DNA from: Gordonibacter faecis
Lineage (GTDB): Bacteria > Actinomycetota > Coriobacteriia > Coriobacteriales > Eggerthellaceae
Direction of reading: 5' to 3'
Assembly (NCBI RefSeq): GCF_030077735.1
Contig: NZ_JASJEU010000022.1
Location: 124,001-188,000 of the forward strand
DNA length: 64,000 nt
This document shows, piece after piece, positions 1 through 7,355 of the stretch (position 1 is the first letter of the stretch; every line of letters begins with the position of its first letter). The notes beneath the pieces were generated by a model. It did no database searches. It was not told where the DNA came from and saw only the letters and a program-made list of their open reading frames with translations. The position numbers and the translations under genes were made by a program.

Positions 1-1
1 T

Positions 2-265
2 TTGTGCGAGGCCTACCACCGGCCCATAATGATCGGCAGCCAGTCTGAAAGCTCGCTTGGCATGACGGCCATCATCCATGCTGGCTGCGGGCTGAAACAC
101 ATCACGTACGCCTGCGAGTTCATGGACTTCGACGACCCAAACGCCCCCAGCCTCATCAACGAACGCATCGACATGCGCGACGGCCGCGTCTACCCGCCCT
201 CCGCCCCCGGCCTGGGCGTAACCCTGAACGAAGACGCCGTCCGCGAATTCACCGTACAAGACTAA
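2..265 (+). CDS. Enolase-superfamily enzyme, C-terminal fragment (partial)
   Basis: Only the last 87 or so residues lie in the window; the reading frame is open to the left edge, so the first in-frame TTG is not taken as a true start. The fragment contains MIGSQSESSLGMTAIIH and a short beta-rich end, which resembles the closing strands of the TIM barrel in muconate-lactonizing-type or dipeptide-epimerase-type enolase-superfamily enzymes. The substrate cannot be told because the metal ligands and catalytic lysines are upstream. It ends in TAA, and the next gene (AbiE) is convergent 74 bp downstream. Confidence 0.6.
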   Translation: MCEAYHRPIMIGSQSESSLGMTAIIHAGCGLKHITYACEFMDFDDPNAPSLINERIDMRDGRVYPPSAPGLGVTLNEDAVREFTVQD

Positions 266-339
266 GCGCCTCGCCGACACCTCGCTCCCCATCGCCGGTC
301 CCGCACCCCACTGCGGAGCCGGCGACACCTCAATTTTCA

Positions 340-1177
340 CTATCTAATGATACTCACAAGCAAACGTACCGAAGACACCGCATCTTCCCATTCGATGCCT
401 TGAGCATAATCGTAATCGTTCTGAAAGCGCCCCCAATGCGCCCTCATAGGTCGACTCGCCTCTATGGTGCTGAGCACCAGGTCAGCATCGGTAAGGAGAC
501 CAAGGGTGTTTCTTTTCGCACAGGTACGCTCCATAGCCACGTCGAAAATCTTCGGATCGGGATGATGATTCGTCTCCTGGAGAACATAAATGTCATAGAA
601 ATCTCTCGGCCGGGTATTGTAGACCGATCTAATGAGAATTGTTTGCAGCTTTTCCGCTAAAATGGTTTCGAGGCTGTACGTCCAAATATTCAGACACCGG
701 TCTTCGAGCATAAGCTTATAGTCATACGATATCTCCGATGGCGTGATTGCGTCACCAGTAGAAATATCAATTTTGAGGTTCGTTCTTGTTTTATCAAGAT
801 GTGACACCAGCGAAATCCGCACCCCGCCATATTCGGAGTCTTCCATAATCTCGCTTACACCTGTGATATCAAATGTCATCCCATCGCCGATATCAAGCGC
901 AGCGATTTCTTCAACCATCTCTCGCGCGCTCTCCAGCGTTAAGGGGTAACCTTTACAGGTGGTATCTATGTCCATAGTTGAACGCGCATTGAGTCCCACC
1001 AGTGCGGCAACAAGCATTCCGCCTTTGAGCACCAGATTGTCCTTTAAAGCGGCTCACCGATATGCGCTCAAGAAAGCGCTCCATGGCATAGTGGCGCTGA
1101 AGGCGTTGCGCTTTGCCGCTATCACCTTCGGCTATGTTCTTGATAAGATCCTTGACCCTTCTCGATCCTTCAATCAC
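340..1177 (-). pseudogene. abiEii: AbiEii nucleotidyltransferase toxin, frameshifted
   Basis: Two overlapping frames together encode one AbiEii/AbiGii family toxin. The N-terminal part (from 1177, GTG, overlapping the antitoxin stop as GTGA) reads MIEGSRRVKDLIKN to about residue 45. The rest continues one frame over as DNLVLKGGMLVAALVG with the nucleotidyltransferase core TMDIDTT. The break is at the AAA of TTTAAAGG (plus-strand 1043-1045), where one extra base changes frame; removing it gives about 278 residues, the usual family length. AbiEii proteins use NTPs to modify a cellular target in phage defence. As sequenced the toxin would be inactive unless ribosomes shift +1, or unless the base is a sequencing error. 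Confidence 0.85.
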
Positions 1178-1755
1178 AGCAATACCTCCAAGGCATCTCT
1201 TACTTGAGAATCAATGTTCATGGCCTCCGCGTATTCCCCGAGCCGTCGGAGATCTTTGTTTCGGGACCGCGCATAGCTTCGCATCGCATAATTGAATGCG
1301 GAGGGCTCCATTGCCGAACGCTTGCGCACGGTATCGCAGATGGTTCGCTCCCTATCGTATACGCGGATGGGGTTGCCCTCTGGTGATTCCATGACGCACA
1401 TTCCCAGCTTGTACCACGGCTCTTTAACGTAGTGAACCCGCGCACCGCCCTCGGAAAGAGAGCCTGCGTTATAACTGGAAGGCACCGTAACCGACAGCGG
1501 GACAGGCTCGCGCTCCGAAAGGTCGTGGAGGTACAGTGCCGTGTCGTGCGAAAAGATGGCACGTGGATAACGCGTTTGCAGCATATACATCTCATCTGGA
1601 TACGCATCAGGAGCGAGGTACACACCCTTCGCAATCTTTTGCAACTGCTTCTTTTTCACAAAGTTATAGAAGGTGCCGTTGGACACGCCATGATTCAGAG
1701 TATCGGCCCTCATGAGTAAGCCATCGTTTTTTTCCAGCAGTTCTTCTAATTGCAT
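1174..1755 (-). CDS. abiEi: AbiEi-family antitoxin / autorepressor
   Basis: A 193-residue protein with the AbiEi layout: an N-terminal winged-helix region (about residues 1-65, including GTFYNFVKKKQLQKIAKGVY) and a C-terminal antitoxin domain with FSHDTALYLHDL and the motif VYDRERTICD near the end. The ATG at 1755 is preferred over an upstream in-frame GTG at 1800 because AAGGGAA stands just before it. AbiEi proteins neutralise AbiEii and repress their own promoter by binding inverted repeats; such a repeat lies immediately upstream. The stop overlaps the toxin start by 4 bases, as in most abiE operons. The gene itself looks intact although its partner is frameshifted. Confidence 0.85.
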   Translation of the reverse strand: MQLEELLEKNDGLLMRADTLNHGVSNGTFYNFVKKKQLQKIAKGVYLAPDAYPDEMYMLQTRYPRAIFSHDTALYLHDLSEREPVPLSVTVPSSYNAGSLSEGGARVHYVKEPWYKLGMCVMESPEGNPIRVYDRERTICDTVRKRSAMEPSAFNYAMRSYARSRNKDLRRLGEYAEAMNIDSQVRDALEVLL

Positions 1756-1771
1756 GTTGTTCCCTTGCAAA

Positions 1772-1822
1772 GTTGTAAATTCACGCTGATATTTTAGCAC
1801 GAAATCAGCGTGAGTTTACAAC
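1772..1822 (-). promoter_or_regulatory. Inverted-repeat operator of the abiE operon
   Basis: Arms GTTGTAAATTCACGCTGAT (1772-1790) and ATCAGCGTGAGTTTACAAC (1804-1822) are complementary at 18 of 19 positions with a 13-base spacer. The left arm ends about 17 bases upstream of the antitoxin ATG. This arrangement fits known AbiEi autoregulation through paired inverted repeats. Binding is inferred, not shown. Confidence 0.75.
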
Positions 1823-1830
1823 CTGCGTAT

Positions 1831-1857
1831 AAAAAGAGAGAGCCCGGGGGCTCTCTC
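1831..1857 (-). terminator. Rho-independent terminator of rplM-rpsI
   Basis: Stem GAGAGAGCC/GGCTCTCTC (1836-1844 with 1849-1857) followed on the minus strand by five T residues, 27 bases after the rpsI stop. Confidence 0.85.
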
Positions 1858-1883
1858 CAAAAGAACGTGCTGCGAAGTGGGGC

Positions 1884-2276
1884 TTAGCGCTTGCTGAACT
1901 GCGGGCGCTTGCGGGCCTTCTTCAGACCGTACTTCTTGCGCTCGACCATACGGGCATCACGCGTGAGGTAGCCGGCCTTCTTCAGTTCGCCGCGGTAATC
2001 GCCAGCTGCGAGCAGGGCGCGGGCGATGCCGTGACGCAGCGCGCCAGCCTGGCCCGAGATGCCGCCGCCATCAATGCGAGCGATAACGTCGAAGTGATCC
2101 ATCGTGTCGGTCACCTTGAACGGTGCCTTAGCGTAGTTGAGCAGCGCTTCACGACCGAAGTACTGAGCGCCCTCGCGGCCGTTGACCGTCACCTTGCCGG
2201 TGCCGGGGACGAGGCGCACGCGAGCGACGGCGTTCTTCCTGCGGCCGGTGCCGTAATACAGAGCTTCACCTGCCAT
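1884..2276 (-). CDS. rpsI: 30S ribosomal protein S9 (uS9)
   Basis: A 130-residue uS9 with the family hallmarks GTGRRKNAVARVRL near the N-terminus, GGGISGQAGALRHGIARAL in the centre, and the basic tail KYGLKKARKRPQFSKR whose last Lys-Arg reaches toward the P-site tRNA anticodon in known ribosomes. It starts with ATG 2 bp after the rplM stop, the standard rplM-rpsI operon, and ends at a strong terminator. Nothing unusual is seen. Confidence 0.98.
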   Translation of the reverse strand: MAGEALYYGTGRRKNAVARVRLVPGTGKVTVNGREGAQYFGREALLNYAKAPFKVTDTMDHFDVIARIDGGGISGQAGALRHGIARALLAAGDYRGELKKAGYLTRDARMVERKKYGLKKARKRPQFSKR

Positions 2277-2278
2277 GT

Positions 2279-2713
2279 CTAACCCTCCATCTTAATCTCG
2301 CGAGGCTTCTGAGCCATGTGCGGATGCTCCGCACCGGCGTACACCTTGAGCTTCTTGCCCATGGCGCGTCCGAGCGTGTTCTTCGGCAGCATGCCCTTAA
2401 CGGCATGCTCAATCACGCGCTCCGGATGCTTGGTCATAGCCTCGTTGAAGGTCTCGGACTTCAGGCCACCCGGGAAACCGCTGTGACGGTAGTAACGCTT
2501 TTCCTCGGCCTTGTTGCCCGTCACGCGGATTTTGTCCGCGTTGATGATGACCACGAAATCACCGGTGTCAACATGGGGCGTGTACTGCGGCTTATGCTTG
2601 CCCTTGAGGATCTGCGCGGCCTTCACGGCGACGCGGCCCAGCACCTGGTCCGTGGCGTCGATCAAGACCCATTCGCGCTCAACTTCGTTGGGCTTCGCGT
2701 AATACGTCTTCAC
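2279..2713 (-). CDS. rplM: 50S ribosomal protein L13 (uL13)
   Basis: A 144-residue uL13 starting KTYYAKPNEVEREWVLIDA, with DTGDFVVIINADKIRVTG and the C-terminal AGAEHPHMAQKP typical of the family; it is an early-assembling 23S rRNA binder. The start is GTG at 2713 because GGAGG stands 7-8 bases upstream; a longer in-frame version beginning upstream would overlap this ribosome binding site and lacks conservation. First gene of the rplM-rpsI operon, expressed from a promoter about 260 bases upstream, which leaves a long leader. Confidence 0.97.
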   Translation of the reverse strand: MKTYYAKPNEVEREWVLIDATDQVLGRVAVKAAQILKGKHKPQYTPHVDTGDFVVIINADKIRVTGNKAEEKRYYRHSGFPGGLKSETFNEAMTKHPERVIEHAVKGMLPKNTLGRAMGKKLKVYAGAEHPHMAQKPREIKMEG

Positions 2714-2976
2714 TATCTTCCTCCAATAATCCTTCATTCCGCCGTGCGCGCGCAAACGCGCCCGCCGGTTCGCCGTCATCCACGCTCCCGGGTGGCTCCT
2801 TGGAAGCAGGGCCTCCGAACCTCCCCCGCAGCGGGGAAACAGCTTGTTTGTTTTCAAAAGTGCAGTTCCAACAGATGCCGGTTTCCTACGCCGGCGCACG
2901 TCTTCGGGCCTGGACTCCCTCGGGCGCGCTCCCGTCTTCCACTGCATACACGGGGCTTTTGAAAGCGAACCTTTGC

Positions 2977-3006
2977 ATTGTAAACAGCGGCAGCCCGCGA
3001 AGTCAA
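2977..3006 (-). promoter_or_regulatory. Sigma70-type promoter for rplM-rpsI
   Basis: TTGACT (plus-strand 3001-3006, read on minus) and TACAAT (2977-2982) with an 18-base spacer. It would give a leader of about 257 bases (2714-2970) before the rplM GTG. I see GC-rich hairpins in that leader but no recognised riboswitch or L13-binding motif. Confidence 0.75.
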
Positions 3007-3102
3007 CGCATTTTCCCCACGTTATGCCTGATTCTCACAAAGAGAATGCATCAGGGAACATCAAGGAACATCGGGGGACGCCGCTTCAGTGCGCGCCCAT
3101 GC

Positions 3103-3129
3103 AAAGACCCCCGCGCAAGGACGGGGGTC
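3103..3129 (-). terminator. Terminator after the FAD reductase gene
   Basis: GACCCCCG (3106-3113) pairs with CGGGGGTC (3122-3129), followed on the minus strand by TTTG. It separates the FAD reductase transcript from the rplM promoter. Confidence 0.7.
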
Positions 3130-3187
3130 GAAGGGAGGGAGACTCTGTTTCCCCGCCGCGGGGAGGGGTGCGGCGGGGCTAGTATGC

Positions 3188-4858
3188 TTACGCCTCGGCC
3201 AGTTCGTGGCCCAGGAGATAGCCGTAGGTGATGCAGCGGCCGTGGCTGTTGCCGGCCACGTTGATGGGGTAGTCAACTGCGGTGATGTCACCCATGCAGT
3301 TGCCCAGCGCGTACAGGCCCTCGATGGGAGCGCCCTCAGCGTCGAGGCACTGGAAGTCGACGTTCGTGCGCAGGCCGCCCGTGATGGCCAGCAGCGCGGG
3401 ACCAACCTTCAGCGCGTAGAACGGACCCTGCTTGACCGGGGTCAGGAACACGGGCTTCTTGTAGTAGTCGGTGTCTTCACCCTGCTCACACATGCCGTTG
3501 TAGCGGTCGACCGTGGCCTTCAGCGTGGCCGCGTCGCAGCCGATCTGCTTCGCCAAGTCCTCAATGGTGTCGGCCTGGTAGGCGTTGCCCTGCTTGATGT
3601 ATTCCGGAATCTGCGTCTCAAAGTACTGGGGCGCCAGCTCAAGGTCGCTGCCGTAGGGGCGGAAGGAATCCCAGAACATGCCGCCGCCGTAGGGCAGGCC
3701 GTTTACCAGGTCGGTCTTCCAGTTGGCGTCGAAGATGGACCATGCCTCGCCGTTGGGCTGGCGGTTGATGGCCAGCGACTTGCCCTGCACCCAGGTGTCT
3801 TCGCACATGAAGCGCTCGCCGTTGTCGTTCACGAACAAAAACGGGCCGTGGAACCAGCAGAACGCCTGCGGGTGCATCATCGTGGGAAGCGGCAGGTCTT
3901 GCAGCTGCGCGCCGGCCCACATACCCATCTTGTGGCCGTCGCCCGTGTTCACACCGACGGGGGTGTACTGGCTGCGCGGCTGGCCGTATTCCACACAGAC
4001 CGGCGCGTAGGCCTTGCACATTTCAATGTCGCCGCTGATGTCGCCCGTGCACAGCACCACGCCCTTGCTGGCGTTGTACTGCACGTAGCCGTCCTTTGTC
4101 TCGCAGATGCAGCCCGTCACCTTGTTGCCGTCCTTCACCAGCTGCACGGCCGGCGCATCGAACACGAACTCGGCGCCGTCTTTCACGGCGTCGTTGTAGC
4201 AGAGTTCAGCACCCGCAAAACCGGTGGAAGTGAGGCCCGCCTCTTTCGGGATCATGAGCATGTGGTAGCCCGGCTGCTCGGCGTACACGTCGTCATGGCT
4301 GTAGAACGCGCCCACCATGGCCGATCCGCCCAGGGCCTCAGCCTTGGCGAGCAGCCAATTGGAGGCTTCCTCAGAGTTGTTGAAGAACTTCACGATGAGG
4401 TCTTCGTTCGCGCGGCTGGCACACTGGGCGATCCAGTGCTGCTTGGCGTTGACCTTGTCCACCTTGATGCCCAGCTCATCCATGTAGTGCGAGTTGATGG
4501 CGCCGAAGCCACCGCCGCGGCCGTTCCAGCTGGAGGTCTTCTCGACGACGGTCACCTTGCCGCCCTTTTCGGCCGCAGCCGCAGCGCACGCGCAGCCTGC
4601 CAGGCCCGCGCCAACAATGAGGATGTCGGTGTCAACCGTTTCCTTGATGTCGGTGATAGGCTCGGGAGCAACTTCCCACGCGTACTGCGCCTGGCCCTGC
4701 GCCCCGGCGGCATCGCCCTTGGGCGCGTCTTCCTTGGAGGCTGGCGCGCAGCCGGCGAGACCAGCGGCACCCGCGGCAACGGCGGCCGTGGCGCCCAGGC
4801 CCAAGAACGCGCGGCGCGACAAACCCTGGCGCGCGGTGCTCTCGTTCGAATTATCCAT
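3188..4858 (-). CDS. Tat-exported FAD-dependent reductase (fumarate reductase/flavocytochrome c type)
   Basis: A 556-residue protein with a twin-arginine signal (GLSRRAFLGLG, residues 13-23) ending in a lipobox-like LAGC, so it is probably an exported lipoprotein. The FAD-binding segment DILIVGAGLAGCACAAAAAEKGG (about residues 78-100) carries the GxGxxG dinucleotide fold. The C-terminal GGLRTNVDFQCLD and LYALGNCMGD match FAD_binding_2 reductases of the fumarate/urocanate/cinnamate type. No cytochrome gene is adjacent, so the electron donor is unknown. A divergent LuxR-type membrane regulator lies 311 bp away, a pairing repeated elsewhere in this window, which suggests substrate-specific induction. 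The substrate cannot be predicted. Confidence 0.85.
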   Translation of the reverse strand: MDNSNESTARQGLSRRAFLGLGATAAVAAGAAGLAGCAPASKEDAPKGDAAGAQGQAQYAWEVAPEPITDIKETVDTDILIVGAGLAGCACAAAAAEKGGKVTVVEKTSSWNGRGGGFGAINSHYMDELGIKVDKVNAKQHWIAQCASRANEDLIVKFFNNSEEASNWLLAKAEALGGSAMVGAFYSHDDVYAEQPGYHMLMIPKEAGLTSTGFAGAELCYNDAVKDGAEFVFDAPAVQLVKDGNKVTGCICETKDGYVQYNASKGVVLCTGDISGDIEMCKAYAPVCVEYGQPRSQYTPVGVNTGDGHKMGMWAGAQLQDLPLPTMMHPQAFCWFHGPFLFVNDNGERFMCEDTWVQGKSLAINRQPNGEAWSIFDANWKTDLVNGLPYGGGMFWDSFRPYGSDLELAPQYFETQIPEYIKQGNAYQADTIEDLAKQIGCDAATLKATVDRYNGMCEQGEDTDYYKKPVFLTPVKQGPFYALKVGPALLAITGGLRTNVDFQCLDAEGAPIEGLYALGNCMGDITAVDYPINVAGNSHGRCITYGYLLGHELAEA

Positions 4859-5169
4859 GGTGTAACCCCTTCCCTACAACGCGCGAGGCCCCTCGCTCCG
4901 CGCTCTATCGTGTGTGGAAAAACGTGTACGCCCGTGCGTGCCGGTTGGCTGTCGGGCGTTCGCGCTTTCCCTCCCGCAGCGCATAATGGCGAAGAGTGCG
5001 CGCGGCGTCATCGATCGAAGTGGCCCATTTCCGCAGGAAAGTGCCGTATGGGCCGCTTTGGCTCATGGTGAGACTTGCGCGAGCGCGGTTGGTTTGTTAG
5101 GTTTGCGGGTGGGAGAATGCCCGCGCGGAGCCGACGAGCGGCGGCGCGGGGCGAAAGGCGGAGGGGCGC
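4859..5169. promoter_or_regulatory. Divergent intergenic region, FAD reductase / LuxR regulator
   Basis: A 311-base gap between two divergent starts that must hold both promoters. It is GC-rich and I cannot pick convincing -35/-10 pairs. GGAGGGG stands before the regulator ATG at 5170. No RNA gene or open frame with coding character is seen. Confidence 0.4.
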
Positions 5170-6630
5170 ATGGGCGCGAAACGAAATGAGGAAGGCGGCG
5201 GCGCGTTTTCGGGCTGGCGGCTTTTGGGGTTGGCGTTTTGGCAGGCGTGGCAGATGATGGCCATGTGCACCGACACGGTGATTCCTGCGACGGGCGCGTT
5301 TGTATTTGCGGGCAACACCGTGTTGCTGGTGTTGGTATTGATGACGGTGGGCTACGTAGCAGCGATCGCGTTGTCGCGGCGCTTTTCGCCGTTTGTTGCG
5401 CGGCGGTCGTGCTTTGTGGCGGCGGGCGGACTTACGGCCGTGGGCACATTGTTGGTACCGGTGGCGCTCACACTGGGGGCAGTCACTGGTGCTGGAAGCG
5501 GGGCCGAGGGCGCGTGGTTCGCCGTATTTGTCGTGGGGGCCGCGGCGCTGGCGTTTGGCAACGCACTCTTACTAATAATGTGGGGCGAGCTGTGGAGCGC
5601 GCTTGCCACGGGGCGCGTCGGGCGGCATCTGTATGTGTCGTACACGTTCGCGTTCGTGCTGTTCTTTATAGGGTATGCTCTGCCCCGGCCGGCAGCCGTT
5701 GCGTTTACGGCGGCGCTGCCGGTGATTTCGGCGTGCGTGCTGCACGCTTGCAAGAAGGAGCCGCGCCGCGAGCCCTCGGTGCTGCCGCTGGACGTGAAGA
5801 CCATTCCTGTGGTGCGCATTCTGGCGTGCATCCTGGTGATAAGTGTGGTGTATGGGCTGTCGCAAGGCATGGTGAACACCTTTGCCGAGGGCGACAGTGC
5901 GTTCATGGGCAAAACGCTGCTGCTGGCGGGGCTGGCCATTGCGGCCATCACGCTGTCGATGGTAGTGGCGCCCTCGTCGGCCGAGCCGCTGGCGCTGTAT
6001 CGGCCGGTCATCCCTGCCATGATGGCGGGACTTATCTTGCTGTTGCTGTTGCCGGCGCCGTATCGCTTCGTGGGCGCAGGGCTGGTTATCATGGGCGTGT
6101 ACTGCCTGGACATGTTCATGATGCTGGTGTCCACCGATGTGGCGTTTCGCGGACGCATTCCCGTGGCGCTGTCGTTTGGCCTGGTTATATTGTGCGCGCG
6201 CACCGGGACGCTCATTGGGTCGGTAGCGGCCGACGGCCTCTTGGGGAGCGAGGCATGGTCGGCCGCGCTGCGCACCGACGTGTTCTTGCTGGGTGTGCTG
6301 GCGCTGACGTTCGTGGGCATGCTGTTCTTCACGCAAGCCGACGTGCAGAAACTCTACGCCACCCCGCGCGCCCAAGCGGCCGAGGCCACGCTTGAACAGA
6401 AGTGCGCACACATTGCCTCGTTGTGCCGGCTGACGAACCGCGAGTCCGAGGTGCTGGTGCTGCTGGCCCGCGGCCGCACCGTTCGCTACATCTGCGACGA
6501 GCTCTCCATCGCCCAAGGCACCGCAAAACATCATGTGAGCAACATCTACCGCAAAGTAGGTGTCTTCGACCGCCAAGGCCTCCTCGACACCATAGAACAA
6601 GGCGGCGTCGGATTGGGTGCGTGGAGCTAA
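5170..6630 (+). CDS. Membrane-anchored LuxR-family regulator
   Basis: A 486-residue protein. Roughly residues 15-400 form about twelve hydrophobic helices resembling an MFS-like membrane domain, and the last 70 or so residues are a LuxR-type HTH (LTNRESEVLVLLARGRTVRY to AKHHVSNIYRKVGVFDRQ). This architecture is common in Eggerthellaceae beside genes for exported reductases, where the membrane part is presumed to sense a substrate. It is divergent from the FAD reductase at 3188-4858, which is its likely target. The start at 5170 follows GGAGGGG. It is convergent with dmsB across a shared hairpin. The ligand is unknown. Confidence 0.85.
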   Translation: MGAKRNEEGGGAFSGWRLLGLAFWQAWQMMAMCTDTVIPATGAFVFAGNTVLLVLVLMTVGYVAAIALSRRFSPFVARRSCFVAAGGLTAVGTLLVPVALTLGAVTGAGSGAEGAWFAVFVVGAAALAFGNALLLIMWGELWSALATGRVGRHLYVSYTFAFVLFFIGYALPRPAAVAFTAALPVISACVLHACKKEPRREPSVLPLDVKTIPVVRILACILVISVVYGLSQGMVNTFAEGDSAFMGKTLLLAGLAIAAITLSMVVAPSSAEPLALYRPVIPAMMAGLILLLLLPAPYRFVGAGLVIMGVYCLDMFMMLVSTDVAFRGRIPVALSFGLVILCARTGTLIGSVAADGLLGSEAWSAALRTDVFLLGVLALTFVGMLFFTQADVQKLYATPRAQAAEATLEQKCAHIASLCRLTNRESEVLVLLARGRTVRYICDELSIAQGTAKHHVSNIYRKVGVFDRQGLLDTIEQGGVGLGAWS

Positions 6631-6678
6631 GAACGACGGCACCGTTGCCGAGAAGTTGGAGAAGTAGGTCCTCATGCG

Positions 6679-6707
6679 CTCAGCCCCCGCGGTGGGCGGG
6701 GGCTGAG
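6679..6707. terminator. Shared hairpin between convergent genes
   Basis: Perfect 12-bp stem CTCAGCCCCCGC/GCGGGGGCTGAG with a 5-base loop, lying between the luxR stop and the dmsB stop. There is no T-run on either strand, so efficiency is uncertain. Confidence 0.6.
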
Positions 6708-6762
6708 GGGAGGGAAGGAAGGGTTTGTTGTGCTCCGTCGCTGGAGCGGCGGAGGGTGGTGG

Positions 6763-7341
6763 TTAGGCGGTGGGTACTGCGCCGGTGTGAGGGGTGATGA
6801 CGATGCTTGGGCCGGTGGTGTCTTCGGGGAGACCGAGGGTGGTCACCACGTCGCCGTAGGTGGCGCGCAATTCTTCAAGTTCGCCGAACTCGAGCGCGTT
6901 GAACGGGCAAGCCGCTACGCACACGGGCTGCTCGCCGGCGGCTACGCGGTCGGCGCACAGGTCGCACTTCGTCATCTTGCCAGCCACTTCGTCGTACTGC
7001 GGCGCGCCATAAGGGCAGGCCTCAAAGCAGTACTTGCAGCCGATGCACAGCTCGCCGTCGTAGGTGACGATGCCGGTCTTGCCATCCTTGTCGATAGCGC
7101 CGGCCGGACACACACCCAGGCACGCCGGACGCTCGCAGTGGTTACACGACATAGACGTGTAGAACGCGAACGCATCATGCACGTAGCCGTTGCCGGCGGC
7201 CGTGAACGTACCGCCCTCCTGTTCGAACACGTGGCGGAACAGTCGCGCGTCATCGAGGTTCTTCTCATCTTTGCAGGCCATCTGGCAGGCATGGCAGCCA
7301 GTGCACAGGTCCTGGCGAATATGGAATCCGTACTGAGTCAT
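6763..7341 (-). CDS. dmsB: DmsB-like 4Fe-4S electron-transfer subunit
   Basis: A 192-residue ferredoxin-like subunit with four cysteine clusters: CTGCHACQMACKDEKN near residue 15, CNHCERPACLGVCPAGAI near 68, CIGCKYCFEACPYGAP near 100, and CDLCADRVAAGEQPVCVAAC near 125. This is the DmsB/PhsB/NrfC pattern of four [4Fe-4S] clusters that carry electrons to a molybdopterin catalytic subunit. It starts 14 bp after the dmsA-like gene, so they form one operon. No DmsC-type membrane anchor follows; the next gene is convergent. How the pair is attached to the quinone pool is therefore open. Confidence 0.88.
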   Translation of the reverse strand: MTQYGFHIRQDLCTGCHACQMACKDEKNLDDARLFRHVFEQEGGTFTAAGNGYVHDAFAFYTSMSCNHCERPACLGVCPAGAIDKDGKTGIVTYDGELCIGCKYCFEACPYGAPQYDEVAGKMTKCDLCADRVAAGEQPVCVAACPFNALEFGELEELRATYGDVVTTLGLPEDTTGPSIVITPHTGAVPTA

Positions 7342-7355
7342 AGCGTCATCGCCTC

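Noticed and set aside
2714..2970. Known L13-type autoregulatory leader
   Set aside because: The leader is long and hairpin-rich, but I could not match it to a described L13-binding structure.
3089..5071. Long plus-strand open frame (660 codons) antisense to the FAD reductase
   Set aside because: It mirrors the codon pattern of the reductase on the other strand, has no ribosome site or recognisable domain; a GC-rich shadow frame.
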